Below are positions 1 to 7,525 of a stretch of 38,723 nucleotides of DNA, piece by piece. This DNA comes from Chloroflexota bacterium (GTDB taxonomy: Bacteria > Chloroflexota > UBA11872 > UBA12225). The notes below the pieces were generated by a model that worked only from the letters and a program-made list of their open reading frames with translations, did not search any database and was not told where the DNA came from. Each line of letters starts with the position of its first letter. Position 1 is the stretch's first letter. The DNA is taken from positions 1 to 38,723 of the forward strand of contig JACQGX010000129.1 of the NCBI GenBank assembly GCA_016199265.1, written 5' to 3'. A program made the position numbers and the translations under genes.

Positions 1-27
1 AGGCTTTCCCGCGTTCTATGATGTTCA

Positions 28-88
28 TGGGCGCTGCTCCTGCGAGGGCTCATCTTACCCTCTATGGTCGCAGCGCCCACCCTCTTTT
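28..88 (+). terminator. Stem-loop followed by a short T run
   Basis: A 10-base perfect inverted repeat (TGGGCGCTGC at 28-37, GCAGCGCCCA at 70-79) encloses an inner 5-base stem (GAGGG 44-48, CCCTC 58-62). CTCTTTTG follows at 82-89. This could be the terminator of a gene left of the window, or a structured leader. The T run is short and no upstream gene is visible, so the role is uncertain. Nothing else stands out in bases 1-160. Confidence 0.4.
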
Positions 89-174
89 GTCATCCCCTCC
101 CCCACAACTCACCAACACACTTTGTGAACCGAATCTAGTCGTTGCTAGCCGAGGTGTTCCTTGTATGCGTGTTC

Positions 175-180
175 TATACT
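175..180 (+). promoter_or_regulatory. Candidate -10 box upstream of the vanW-type gene
   Basis: TATACT at 175-180 matches a sigma-70 -10 box and lies 35 bases before the ATG at 215. No good -35 hexamer sits 16-18 bases upstream, so the call is weak. A similar TATACTTTGCAG string occurs in front of argF, here as TATACTTGCAG. If this is the promoter, starts upstream of 187 are excluded, which supports the ATG at 215. Confidence 0.3.
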
Positions 181-214
181 TGCAGCACGCGAGAGACTTG
201 CGCCGCCGGTACCT

Positions 215-2137
215 ATGGACCAAGCACGAGCAGGGTTAGCCGTCGCCCGGCCCCTCCGCCCCGTTCGCTCGGCGTATCCCGAACGCCGGATGCGATCCAG
301 CGCCCGCTTCGGGGCGGCGCCACCTGCGCTCTACGTATCGAGGGCACGGCGCGCCCGCGGCCGCAGTTCGCTCGCTCAGCGGCTCACCTGGCTCACGATC
401 GCCGCGACGTGTGTGCTGATGCTCGCCGGTGCCATCGTAGACAGAGCGTACCAGAGCCGGGTGCTGCCCGGTGTGGCCACCGGCGCAGCTTCGGGTCAGC
501 AGCCGCTGACCGGCCTCACCCATCAGCAGGTCGTCGAGCTGCTCCGGGCACAAACCGGGCCATGGCTTGCCGCACCCGCCGTTTTTGCCCTAAATGAGCG
601 CGAATGGCGGCCAGCGGCGGGCGAAATGGGAATAGGCGTCGACACCGACCGCATGGCGCGCGAAGCGCTGGCCTATGGGCGCACCGGGCCGGGGGTGTTC
701 CGCTGGCCTGAAGCGGTGCTCGCGCTGCTGCAGCGCCGGTCGCTGCCGCTGCGCGCCACAATCGACGAGACGCAACTCGCCGCGTTCTTGAGCGCCGTCG
801 CGCTGGAAGTCGACCGGAATCCGGTCAACGCGCTCCTGCAAGTACGAAACGGTCAAGTGCTGGCCGGCAAGGCCGAGACGGGGCAGCAGCTTGACATTCC
901 CGCCACGATCAAACGCGTGCACGTTCCCCGCTACGTCGGCGACGTACAGCGCATCCAGGTCGTCGTAAACACGCTGCCGCCGGTGCTGAACGATATTGGG
1001 GTCGCCGAGGCGCGCGCGCAGGCGGAGCGGATGCTGGCGGCGCCCCAGACACTGCGCGCGGGCGAGCGCACGTTTACGCTCACACCGGTGGCGCTCGGCA
1101 ACATGCTCGACATTCAGCCGGTGGATGGGCCCGGCCCAAGCGCGGGCAAGCTGATCGTCGCACTCAACCAGGCCAAGGTCGCCGCCTACGTCAAGACGCT
1201 TGCCGCCAGCATCGACGTCCCGGCGGTCGATGCCCAGCTCCGCTGGACGGGAAACGGCGTGGCCGTCACACGGGAGAGCCGCGATGGGATACAGCTCGAT
1301 CAAGCGGCGGCGGTGAAGGCCATCATCGGCCAGGCGGCACGGGACAGTCGAGAGGTCACTCTGGTGACCACGGTCACAAAGCCGAACGTCTCGAGCGACA
1401 ACGTGGCCCAACTGGGCATCAAAGAGCTGGTCGCCACCGGCTCGTCAAAGTTTGCCGGGTCAGGTCCCGAGCGCGTCAACAACATCCAGGTAGCGGCATC
1501 GCGCCTCAACGGCACGGTGATTCCGCCGGGCGCGACGTTCTCGTTCCTCAAAGCGCTGGGCCCGATTACCAAAGCAAACGGCTATCAAGAAGGGCTCACC
1601 ATCCTCGGCGACGAGACGGTGCCGGGGATCGGCGGCGGCGTCTGCCAGGTTTCGACGACTCTCTTTCGGGCGGCGTTTTTCACCGGTCTGCCGTTTGTCG
1701 AACGGCACCAGCACACCTACCGCGTCGGCTACTACGAGCAGGACGGCAGCCCGGTCGGCTTCGACGCCGCGGTCTACGATCCCGGCATCGACCTCCGGTT
1801 CAAGAACGATCTCGGGATGGCGCTGCTCATTCAGATGCACATCGACCCTGACACTTCGACACTCACGTTCCGTCTTTACGGCACCGCCGAGGGGCGCGAC
1901 GTGCGTCTGGCCGCGAGCCGTTCGAACGAGATCAAAGCCGGCCCGCCGCGGCCCGACGGCGTCGATCCCACACTGCCACGCGGACAACGCCGGCAGGTCG
2001 AATGGCGCGCCGACGGCGTGGACGCGACAATCCGCCGTACCGTCGTCCAATCCGGGCGCACCCTGTTGAGTGACAGCTTTTTCAGCCGCTACGCTCCCTG
2101 GCGTGAAAAATGGGTGGTGGGCATCGGGCCGGTATGA
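215..2137 (+). CDS. VanW-family membrane-anchored protein with peptidoglycan-binding domains
   Basis: This encodes about 640 residues. One transmembrane segment near residues 60-80 (LTWLTIAATCVLMLAGAI) follows an Arg-rich cytoplasmic N-terminus, so the rest should lie outside the membrane. The middle third resembles repeated PG_binding_4 domains (for example NPVNALLQVRNGQVLAG). The VanW domain spans about residues 425-560, with GTVIPPGATFSF and the hallmark GIGGGVCQVSTTLFRAA. The C-terminal 70 residues resemble a G5-type tail ending in WVVGIGPV. Family members are envelope proteins of unsettled biochemical function. VanW was named from vancomycin-resistance clusters, but no resistance genes are nearby. 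The frame also opens at a TTG at 161 and has an ATG at 290. I chose the ATG at 215 because a -10-like box lies at 175-180. The stop codon sits in the arm of a palindromic repeat shared with the convergent neighbour. Confidence 0.88.
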   Translation: MDQARAGLAVARPLRPVRSAYPERRMRSSARFGAAPPALYVSRARRARGRSSLAQRLTWLTIAATCVLMLAGAIVDRAYQSRVLPGVATGAASGQQPLTGLTHQQVVELLRAQTGPWLAAPAVFALNEREWRPAAGEMGIGVDTDRMAREALAYGRTGPGVFRWPEAVLALLQRRSLPLRATIDETQLAAFLSAVALEVDRNPVNALLQVRNGQVLAGKAETGQQLDIPATIKRVHVPRYVGDVQRIQVVVNTLPPVLNDIGVAEARAQAERMLAAPQTLRAGERTFTLTPVALGNMLDIQPVDGPGPSAGKLIVALNQAKVAAYVKTLAASIDVPAVDAQLRWTGNGVAVTRESRDGIQLDQAAAVKAIIGQAARDSREVTLVTTVTKPNVSSDNVAQLGIKELVATGSSKFAGSGPERVNNIQVAASRLNGTVIPPGATFSFLKALGPITKANGYQEGLTILGDETVPGIGGGVCQVSTTLFRAAFFTGLPFVERHQHTYRVGYYEQDGSPVGFDAAVYDPGIDLRFKNDLGMALLIQMHIDPDTSTLTFRLYGTAEGRDVRLAASRSNEIKAGPPRPDGVDPTLPRGQRRQVEWRADGVDATIRRTVVQSGRTLLSDSFFSRYAPWREKWVVGIGPV

Positions 2138-2231
2138 CACGTGAGACGTGACCCCAGGCCGTAGTCCGTGCGTCGCGTGTCCGATCGCGGCACGGTGCTG
2201 CACCCCATCGAGGCTCACGTTTCACGTGTCA
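2135..2231. repeat. Palindromic repeat spanning two convergent stop codons
   Basis: The arms TGACACGTGAGACGTGA (2135-2151) and TCACGTTTCACGTGTCA (2215-2231) are reverse complements at 16 of 17 positions, separated by 63 bases. The left arm begins with the stop codon of the VanW gene and the right arm ends with the stop codon of the YtxH-like gene. It could act as a bidirectional terminator, but there is no T run. The CACGTGAGACGTGA style resembles dispersed repeats known from Chloroflexota genomes (recollection, not a search). Confidence 0.75.
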
Positions 2232-2621
2232 CGCCGTCACCGCAGCCGGTTCTCTGACCGCCTCCGGCGTCGTCGGGACAACCTGCGCCGCGAACGGCTG
2301 CCCCGGCGCGGCGGGAGCATCCGTCGTCCCCAGCTCACCGCCGAAGAACTCGTCCCACTTTTCACGCAGGCGGCGGCGGAGGGTGTAGCCGTCGGTCGGC
2401 GCGGCCAGGATGGCGGCGGTTCCGGCGACGAGCCCGCCGAAAAGCAGACCGGCGACAAACGCCAGCGCGTTGTCGCCACCGCTCGAAGCCGGCTTCCCCT
2501 GCTGGCGACGCAGATACTCGCCCACGGCCTCACCGACAGCAGCGATGGCGCCTTCGCCCGTCTCCACCGCTTGCTCGGTGAGATTCGCACTCTGCTTTTT
2601 GAGCCGACGTCCAAATGCCAT
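2229..2621 (-). CDS. YtxH-like small membrane-associated protein
   Basis: This is a 130-residue protein with a charged N-terminus, one hydrophobic segment at about residues 50-70 (ALAFVAGLLFGGLVAGTAAI) and the downstream pattern LLAAPTDGYTLRRRLREKW. In YtxH/gas-vesicle GvpP-like proteins, a glycine-rich helix is followed by 'APxxGxxxR'. The tail is Ala/Pro-rich. Family members are small stress- or envelope-associated proteins without known enzymatic activity. It is the last gene of the minus-strand cluster that starts with the cysteine desulfurase, 50 bases after the previous gene. Its stop codon lies in the shared palindromic repeat. Confidence 0.7.
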   Translation of the reverse strand: MAFGRRLKKQSANLTEQAVETGEGAIAAVGEAVGEYLRRQQGKPASSGGDNALAFVAGLLFGGLVAGTAAILAAPTDGYTLRRRLREKWDEFFGGELGTTDAPAAPGQPFAAQVVPTTPEAVREPAAVTA

Positions 2622-2671
2622 GGCGTCACCCTATCACGGAACCGCGGCACCGCGCAACGGTTTTGGAACAC

Positions 2672-2935
2672 TCAGCGCGTGTTGGCGAGCGTGAGGACGA
2701 CCCAGGCGCCGATGCTCGCCTCGATGACGTGCACGTCGCCCATCATCGGCAGCGGCGAGCCGACGAGCCACGCCAGGAAGTTGCCGATCGAGAAGCCGAA
2801 GATGCCGAACGGGGCAAAGTACACCGCGGAGTGGCCGTCTTCGACCAGCGCCACGTGGAACACGAAGACGTTGATCGCCGCCAGCACAAACGCGAGCACC
2901 CACGCCGGCGAGATGTAGCTCAGCATGTCTTCCAT
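2672..2935 (-). CDS. Small predicted membrane protein, function unknown
   Basis: This encodes 87 residues with about three hydrophobic segments: WVLAFVLAAINVFVFHVALV, VYFAPFGIFGFSIGNFLAWL and VIEASIGAWVVLTLA. No soluble domain or catalytic motif is visible. Its size and topology resemble small integral membrane proteins encoded in housekeeping clusters. I do not recognise a family. It is in line with five other minus-strand genes, 87 bases after the 99-residue membrane protein and 50 bases before the YtxH-like gene, so probably in one transcript. Confidence 0.6.
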   Translation of the reverse strand: MEDMLSYISPAWVLAFVLAAINVFVFHVALVEDGHSAVYFAPFGIFGFSIGNFLAWLVGSPLPMMGDVHVIEASIGAWVVLTLANTR

Positions 2936-3022
2936 GGTCGGAAAGTTGGTCTGGGCGCGGGCGAACGCGTCCGTGAGAGGCTAGCTACCGTACCACACGG
3001 GCACCCCGCGGCCCGTCGCAGC

Positions 3023-3322
3023 TTACGTCATCAGGGGACGAACGCCGAACCAGAACAACGCCGTCACGGCTGCCAAGCCCCACAGTCCAAGCGCTGGCGG
3101 CACGCGCCGCGCCACCGCCCGCGAGCGCGCGGCGGCGATGACCAGCGCTGAGAGCGGCCACAATCCAAGCAGCGGACCGAGCACCAGCAACAGTTGCGCA
3201 TGCACCGGCGCCAGGTCGAGCAATGCCCTTCCGTCGAGCGCCAGTCCGCCCGCCGCGACACTCCATCCGGCAATCGTTCCCGCGATGATGCTGCTCAGGT
3301 AGATCGCCACCGAACTAACCAC
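3023..3322 (-). CDS. Small predicted membrane protein, function unknown
   Basis: This is a 99-residue, very hydrophobic protein with about three transmembrane segments: VAIYLSSIIAGTIAGWSVAA, LLLVLGPLLGLWPLSALVIA and LGLWGLAAVTALFWFGV. The only polar stretch is a short Arg-rich loop (AARSRAVARRVPP) that would face the cytoplasm. It begins 6 bases after the stop codon of the upstream 91-residue gene, which suggests translational coupling. No family is recognised. Reading frames on the other strand here are shorter or lack protein-like composition. Confidence 0.55.
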   Translation of the reverse strand: MVSSVAIYLSSIIAGTIAGWSVAAGGLALDGRALLDLAPVHAQLLLVLGPLLGLWPLSALVIAAARSRAVARRVPPALGLWGLAAVTALFWFGVRPLMT

Positions 3323-3328
3323 TGCTGC

Positions 3329-3604
3329 CTACCGCCGCTGCGAACCGGTCGTTTCCAACATCGCCCGGCGCCAGCGCACGTAGTCGCGGGCAAACAGGAC
3401 CTCCAGTGAGAGCAGCACCGCCCCGAGCGCTGCCAGCGCCAGCCAACCACCGGCCGACCAGGCCTGGGCAACACCCAACCACCACGCCACCGCAAGCGTG
3501 ATAACGAAGAGGGCGATCACGATGCTGGCAAGCGTCAGACCGCCCACAATGGCATCGCCATCTCCCGTGAGATCGCGCCGTCTACGAAATCGACTCATGC
3601 TCAT
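3329..3604 (-). CDS. Small two-helix membrane protein, function unknown
   Basis: From the ATG at 3604 this gives 91 residues: an Arg-rich N-terminus (MSMSRFRRRRDLTGDGDA), two transmembrane segments (LASIVIALFVITLAVAWWLG and GWLALAALGAVLLSLEVLFA) and an Arg-rich C-terminus ending GSQRR. The open frame extends further upstream, but that part overlaps the zinc-finger gene in another frame and has an Arg/Ala composition typical of shadow translation, so the later start is preferred. It lies 38 bases after the zinc-finger gene and 6 bases before the next membrane protein. Confidence 0.6.
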   Translation of the reverse strand: MSMSRFRRRRDLTGDGDAIVGGLTLASIVIALFVITLAVAWWLGVAQAWSAGGWLALAALGAVLLSLEVLFARDYVRWRRAMLETTGSQRR

Positions 3605-3642
3605 GGCGTTGGTGTCGTGGCCATCGTGGTGTCGTCGCGCGA

Positions 3643-4203
3643 TCAGCGCACACGCCGGTAGGCGACGGCGGCGGCGATGGCGACAAAGATCCAGATTGCC
3701 CAGTTGGTGGCGGCGAACTGCACGACAGCGATCAGCCGAAGCTCGAACGGACCGGCGTTGGGCGGCATGCGCAGCATCACACCGGCGATCCATCCGAGCT
3801 GTGCGCCGGCGGCGAGCGCAGCCAACGCCAGCGCATAGACCGTGCGGCGCGTCTTGCGCGTCACCACCGGCGCCAGCATTTGGCCGCTCATCGCGCCCGT
3901 AATTCCTGCTGCCAAGAGCATGAACAGCAGGCCTGTCAGTGAGCCGATACCGGAACCAATCGCCGCGATGCCCATCGTCTTCAAGAAGGCCGAGGCGGCG
4001 GCATACCCCGCTGCTCCCCGGCGGACGCCGGCGCATTCGTAGCAGCGCTGGCCCGCGGCGGTGTAGATCAGGCACTCGGGACAGAACGGCCGCTCGCAGC
4101 GGCCGCAGGCGATGAGCGTCTCACGTTTGGGGTGCCGCGTGCAATACCGTACCGGCCGCCCCTGCGCCACCGTCTCAGCCGATTTGGCCGGAGATGAGCT
4201 CAT
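3643..4203 (-). CDS. B-box-like zinc-binding membrane protein
   Basis: This encodes 186 residues. The N-terminal part has eight potential zinc ligands: C21, H24, C33, C36, C41, C44, C54 and C57, in the pattern CxxH...CxxC...CxxC...CxxC, like bacterial B-box or double zinc-ribbon domains fused to membrane regions. The C-terminal part has about four hydrophobic segments, for example SLTGLLFMLLAAGITGAM and WAIWIFVAIAAAVAY. A small cytoplasmic zinc module attached to a membrane domain is common in bacteria and mostly uncharacterised. The gene starts one base after the cysteine desulfurase stop codon, so translation is probably coupled. A role in metal or FeS handling is inference from this position only. 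Confidence 0.75.
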   Translation of the reverse strand: MSSSPAKSAETVAQGRPVRYCTRHPKRETLIACGRCERPFCPECLIYTAAGQRCYECAGVRRGAAGYAAASAFLKTMGIAAIGSGIGSLTGLLFMLLAAGITGAMSGQMLAPVVTRKTRRTVYALALAALAAGAQLGWIAGVMLRMPPNAGPFELRLIAVVQFAATNWAIWIFVAIAAAVAYRRVR

Positions 4204-4204
4204 A

Positions 4205-5461
4205 TCAAGCAGAACGAGCGGCCACCGTTGGTGATGACACTGCGGGCGATGGACGGGCGTCCGTGGCTGCCGCCGCGACCGACGCGGTGGCCGGCGCGAA
4301 CGCGGGTGACATCGCCCGCAGCGCGGCGATCGCGGGCGGCAATTCGTCCACTACGCGATCGATCTGCTCGATGGTGTTATCGAGCCCGGTCGTTAAACGC
4401 AGCGAGCCGCGGACTAACTCGGGAGCCAATCCCAGCGCCGCGAGCACGTGCGACGGCTCGAGCGCGCCCGAGGTGCACGCCGACCCGCTCGAGGCGTAGA
4501 TGCCGCGCACGTCGAGGCCGAGCAGAATGCTCTCGCCCTCGACGTACCGGAACGCGAAGCTGGCGTTGTTCGGCAGGCGGCGCGTCGGGTGCCCCGTCAG
4601 CTCGCACTCGGGGATGCGTTCGAGCACGCCGCCGATCAGCCGGTCGCGCAGCGCCTGGACGTGCGCGTTGTTCGCCGGGAGGTCGCGGTAGGCGAGCTCA
4701 AGGGCGGTAGCCATGCCGACAATGCCGGGCGTATTCTCGGTTCCGGCGCGCCGGTTGCGCTCCTGTGCGCCGCCCTGTTGCTGCGGCTGCCAGCGCGTCC
4801 CCGATCGGACGTAAAGCACGCCCACACCCTTTGGCCCGTGGAACTTGTGCGCCGAGAGCGCCAGCAAATCGACGCCCAGGCGGTTGACGTTGAGATCGAG
4901 CGTGCCGCCGGCCTGTACCGCGTCGGTATGGAACGGGATCCGACGCTCGCGCGCGATCCGGCTGATCTCGGCGATCGGCTCGATCGTGCCCACCTCGTTA
5001 TTGGCGTACATCACCGAGATCAGAATGGTCTTGTCGGTGATCACCTCGGCGACGGTTTGTGGATCGACCAGACCGTAACGGTCGACCGGCAGGTACGTCG
5101 TCTCGAAGGCGAACTGCTCCAGCCACTCGCACGCGTGCAGCACGGCATGGTGCTCGATCTGCGTCGTGATGATGTGGTTGCCGCGCGCGCGCCGCGCGAA
5201 GGCCACGCCCTTGATCGCGGCGTTGTCCGACTCGGTGCCGCCGCTGGTGAAGACGATCTCCGGCGGCCGCGCGCCAAGAATCGCGGCGATGCGCTCGCGT
5301 GCCTCGTCGACCGCGCGGCGGGCGTCGCGCGCCCACTGGTAGATGCTCGACGGATTGCCGGCCTGCTGTGACCAGTACGGCGCCATCGCCTCGATCACCT
5401 CGGGACGCACCGGGGTGGTTGCCGCGTGGTCAAGGTAAATCGGGCCCGTTGCGTTGATCAT
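4205..5461 (-). CDS. Cysteine desulfurase (NifS/IscS family)
   Basis: This 418-residue PLP enzyme converts L-cysteine to L-alanine and passes sulfane sulfur on for FeS clusters, thiolated tRNA and cofactors. Visible features are the N-terminal [23 protein letters not shown], the cofactor Asp in HTDAVQ (D180), the PLP-lysine in [10 protein letters not shown] (K206), and the active-site Cys in SSGSACTSG (C329), whose SGSACTSG context marks the IscS/NifS (group I) class. The last 35 or so residues are an Ala/Pro/Ser tail beyond the usual family end. No iscU, tRNA-thiouridylase or selenocysteine gene is adjacent, so the exact subtype stays open. It heads a six-gene minus-strand cluster and is divergent from nuo, a heavy consumer of FeS clusters. 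Confidence 0.93.
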   Translation of the reverse strand: MINATGPIYLDHAATTPVRPEVIEAMAPYWSQQAGNPSSIYQWARDARRAVDEARERIAAILGARPPEIVFTSGGTESDNAAIKGVAFARRARGNHIITTQIEHHAVLHACEWLEQFAFETTYLPVDRYGLVDPQTVAEVITDKTILISVMYANNEVGTIEPIAEISRIARERRIPFHTDAVQAGGTLDLNVNRLGVDLLALSAHKFHGPKGVGVLYVRSGTRWQPQQQGGAQERNRRAGTENTPGIVGMATALELAYRDLPANNAHVQALRDRLIGGVLERIPECELTGHPTRRLPNNASFAFRYVEGESILLGLDVRGIYASSGSACTSGALEPSHVLAALGLAPELVRGSLRLTTGLDNTIEQIDRVVDELPPAIAALRAMSPAFAPATASVAAAATDARPSPAVSSPTVAARSA

Positions 5462-5505
5462 GTGGTTTTCTCAGTCTCTCAATTCTATCACCGGCCAGGA
5501 ACGGA

Positions 5506-5527
5506 CTTTGTGATAAAATGCACAAAG
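5506..5527. promoter_or_regulatory. Inverted repeat in the divergent iscS/nuo intergenic region
   Basis: CTTTGTG (5506-5512) and CACAAAG (5521-5527) form a perfect 7-8-7 dyad around the AT-rich centre ATAAAATG. It lies 45 bases before the cysteine desulfurase ATG and 17 bases upstream of the proposed nuo -35 box. The size suits binding by a dimeric regulator that could act on both directions. No regulator can be named from sequence. Confidence 0.4.
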
Positions 5528-5543
5528 ACGAGGATATCTGGAG

Positions 5544-5573
5544 TTGACGAGGACAGCGCTGTCTAGCTAGTAT
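5544..5573 (+). promoter_or_regulatory. Proposed sigma-70-type promoter of the nuo operon
   Basis: TTGACG at 5544-5549 and TAGTAT at 5568-5573 are separated by 18 bases. This predicts a start near 5580 and a leader of about 119 bases before nuoA. The same hexamer style (TTGACG and TAGAAT) occurs in front of tRNA-Pro in this window, which supports the call. I see no further structure in 5580-5690. Confidence 0.55.
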
Positions 5574-5698
5574 GCCGGCGCAACTGCGTTGATCCATGCG
5601 GCCAGAGACGGCCTACCCTGGTTCTGCCGGTGGCGGCGAATGAGCAGTGTGCCTCAAGTACCGGGGGAGCACATCCGTAAGGCGAGGGGGAAGGGCGC

Positions 5699-6076
5699 AT
5701 GTTGTTTGACTACGTCCCAATAGTAATCCAGCTCTTGATCGCGCTTGCTGTGTCGGGCGGCATGCTCGTGATCTCCAATTTTCTGGGGACGAAGCGGCCG
5801 ACGGCCGTGAAGCTGGCGCCGTACGAATCGGGCATGACGCCCGTCGGCATGGCTTGGCGGCGCTTCCCGATCAAGTTCTATCTCACCGCGATGCTCTTCG
5901 TCATCTTCGACGTCGAGATTATCTTCTTCTATCCGTGGGCGGTGATCTTGCGGCACATGAAGGCCGGCGGCGGGGCGTGGGTGTGGTTCGGTCTTGTCGA
6001 GATGCTGGTCTTCATGGCATTTCTCCTACTGGGGTACGTTTACGTGCTGAAAAAGAGGGCCCTCGAATGGGAATGA
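5699..6076 (+). CDS. nuoA: NADH-quinone oxidoreductase subunit A
   Basis: NuoA is a small membrane subunit of complex I beside the quinone channel and the start of the proton-pumping arm. The protein has 125 residues with three transmembrane helices (about 5-25, 65-85 and 95-115) and the conserved cytoplasmic loop between helices 1 and 2, seen as [13 protein letters not shown] and [19 protein letters not shown]. The ATG is preceded by a purine-rich stretch (AGGGGGAAGGG). It is the first gene of a complete nuoA-N operon and overlaps nuoB by 10 bases (or by 4 if nuoB starts at the ATG at 6073). Confidence 0.96.
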   Translation: MLFDYVPIVIQLLIALAVSGGMLVISNFLGTKRPTAVKLAPYESGMTPVGMAWRRFPIKFYLTAMLFVIFDVEIIFFYPWAVILRHMKAGGGAWVWFGLVEMLVFMAFLLLGYVYVLKKRALEWE

Positions 6077-6669
6077 CGCCACAACCACCACTGACCGGAC
6101 CGGGAATGGCCGCCCGGCCATCACCCGACCAGCCCGATGCCCTTGAGCCAGTTCCGGCGCCCGATGGACGGTTCACCGGCGCGATGGGCGTGGGCATGGC
6201 GACCGTCGATCGCGCCGTCGGTTGGGCGCGCGCCAATTCGATCTGGCCGCTGCTGTTCGGTCTAGCGTGCTGTGCCATCGAGATGATGGCGATGAGCGCC
6301 GCGAAATTCGACGTCTCGCGTTTCGGCGCGGAGGTGTTCCGCACGTCGCCGCGACAGGCCGACCTGATGATCGTCGCCGGCCGCGTCTCCAAGAAGATGG
6401 CGCCGGTGCTCCGCATGTTGTACGACCAAATGCCCGAGCCCAAGTGGGTGCTCTCGATGGGCGCCTGCGCATCGTGCAGCGGCGTGTACAACAACTACGC
6501 GCTCGTCCAGGGTGTCGATCGCATCGTCCCGGTCGACATCTACGTACCCGGCTGCCCGCCGCGCCCCGAGATGGTGATCGACGGCATCATCAAGCTGCAG
6601 GCAAAGATCGAACACGATAGGCAGTTCGGCAAGCGCGCCGAGCGCGTCCCGGCTACCGTTACGGCGTAA
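6067..6669 (+). CDS. nuoB: NADH-quinone oxidoreductase subunit B
   Basis: NuoB carries the terminal [4Fe-4S] cluster N2, which hands electrons to quinone at the NuoB/NuoD interface. The tandem cysteines C68-C69 (LACCAIEMM), C134 (GACASC) and C163 (VPGCPPRP) give the four N2 ligands; C137 is an additional cysteine. With the ATG at 6067 the protein has 200 residues. An ATG at 6073, overlapping the nuoA stop codon as ATGA, would give 198. The first 45 or so residues are a Pro/Ala-rich extension before the conserved core. The 183 bases that follow hold a palindromic repeat. Confidence 0.96.
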   Translation: MGMTPQPPLTGPGMAARPSPDQPDALEPVPAPDGRFTGAMGVGMATVDRAVGWARANSIWPLLFGLACCAIEMMAMSAAKFDVSRFGAEVFRTSPRQADLMIVAGRVSKKMAPVLRMLYDQMPEPKWVLSMGACASCSGVYNNYALVQGVDRIVPVDIYVPGCPPRPEMVIDGIIKLQAKIEHDRQFGKRAERVPATVTA

Positions 6670-6700
6670 CAGAGTTCCGAAGGCGAGCGAGAGAAGGGAG

Positions 6701-6819
6701 CCACCGAGCACACAGAGCACACAGAGAGGACTCTCGCGTACGGTGCAGCACTTGTGCAGAACAAGCAGACCGCACACCGGCGATTACCTTCTCTGTGAAC
6801 TCTGTGCTCTCTGTGGCGG
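6701..6819. repeat. Imperfect palindrome of CACAGAG units between nuoB and nuoC
   Basis: The left arm at 6701-6726 is built of CACAGAGCA-type units, and the right arm at 6791-6819 of CTCTGTG units. The 26-base arms are reverse complementary at 21 positions by eye, around a centre of about 64 bases. It fills most of the nuoB-nuoC spacer and codes for nothing convincing. Confidence 0.7.
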
Positions 6820-6852
6820 AAAAAACAGGCTGGAGAGAGAGTACGTAGGCAC

Positions 6853-7464
6853 ATGGCGGAAAGCACGCCTGGCACGCAGTCGGTTCCCGGGCAAACGCCC
6901 CAAAGCGAACCGGCGGTCGCGCCGCCGCCGGAGCATCCGGAGGCCCTCCAGCGACTGCTGGATCGGTTCCCCGATTGCTTCGTTCCCGACTGGCGATTCG
7001 CCGACGGCATCTCGACCGCCGCGGTGCCGCCGGCGCAGTTGGTTGACGTGGTGCGCTGGCTGATGGAGACCGAGCCCAGGTTTGACTTGCTGGTCGACAT
7101 CCTCGGCGCGCACTGGCCGCAGCGCGAGCTGCCGTTCGAGGTCACGTATTTGTTCCACTCGCTGGCGACGCACTGGCGCATCCGCCTGAAGTGCTTGGCC
7201 GGCGGCGAGGCGCCGGCGCTGCCAAGCCTTGTCCCGCTCTGGCCGGCCGCCAACTGGCCCGAACGCGAGATTTACGACATGTACGGGGTGGCTTTCGACG
7301 GCCACCCCGACTTGCGCCGCATTTTGATGCCCAACGACTGGGAGGGTCATCCACTGCGCAAAGACTTCCCTCTGGGGGAGGAGCCGGTCGAGTTCTACCG
7401 CTCGCCGACGCCGCCGGCGGCGCCGTTCCCCGCCGGCGGCGACATTGAGCCGTCGATCGCGTAA
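6853..7464 (+). CDS. nuoC: NADH-quinone oxidoreductase subunit C
   Basis: This is the 30-kDa peripheral-arm subunit, which binds NuoD and NuoI and carries no cofactor. It has 203 residues. The signature motif lies at the C-terminal end: EREIYDMYGVAFDGHPDLRR, then ILMPNDWEGHPLRKDFPL. The first 30 residues are a Pro/Gln-rich leader. Unlike in E. coli, nuoC and nuoD are separate genes. It is preceded by a 183-base spacer with a palindromic repeat and followed by a 61-base spacer with short tandem repeats. Confidence 0.94.
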   Translation: MAESTPGTQSVPGQTPQSEPAVAPPPEHPEALQRLLDRFPDCFVPDWRFADGISTAAVPPAQLVDVVRWLMETEPRFDLLVDILGAHWPQRELPFEVTYLFHSLATHWRIRLKCLAGGEAPALPSLVPLWPAANWPEREIYDMYGVAFDGHPDLRRILMPNDWEGHPLRKDFPLGEEPVEFYRSPTPPAAPFPAGGDIEPSIA

Positions 7465-7465
7465 C

Positions 7466-7511
7466 CACCTGACCACGACTTGATCACCACGTAATCACCA
7501 CCTGATCACCC
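7466..7511. repeat. Short tandem repeats between nuoC and nuoD
   Basis: Four imperfect 10-11 base units of the type TGATCACCAC (variants TGACCACGACT, TAATCACCACC and TGATCACCCG) fill almost the whole 61-base spacer. They match no recognised regulatory element. They look like another of the low-complexity spacer repeats that occur throughout this operon. Confidence 0.55.
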
Positions 7512-7525
7512 GAGGAACACTCGCG

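Noticed and set aside
215-2137. VanW protein considered as part of a vancomycin-resistance cluster
   Set aside because: No vanR, vanS, vanH, vanA or vanX-type gene is nearby. VanW domains occur widely in envelope proteins of non-resistant bacteria.
2148-2918. + strand frame of 256 codons opposite the YtxH-like and small membrane genes
   Set aside because: It starts inside the palindromic repeat, and its Arg/Thr-rich translation shows no domain. The minus-strand frames have membrane-protein composition and operon spacing.
3329-4075. Full 248-codon version of the 91-residue membrane protein frame
   Set aside because: The upstream part overlaps the zinc-binding protein gene in another frame and translates to Arg/Ala-rich shadow sequence. 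The ATG at 3604 gives a coherent protein.
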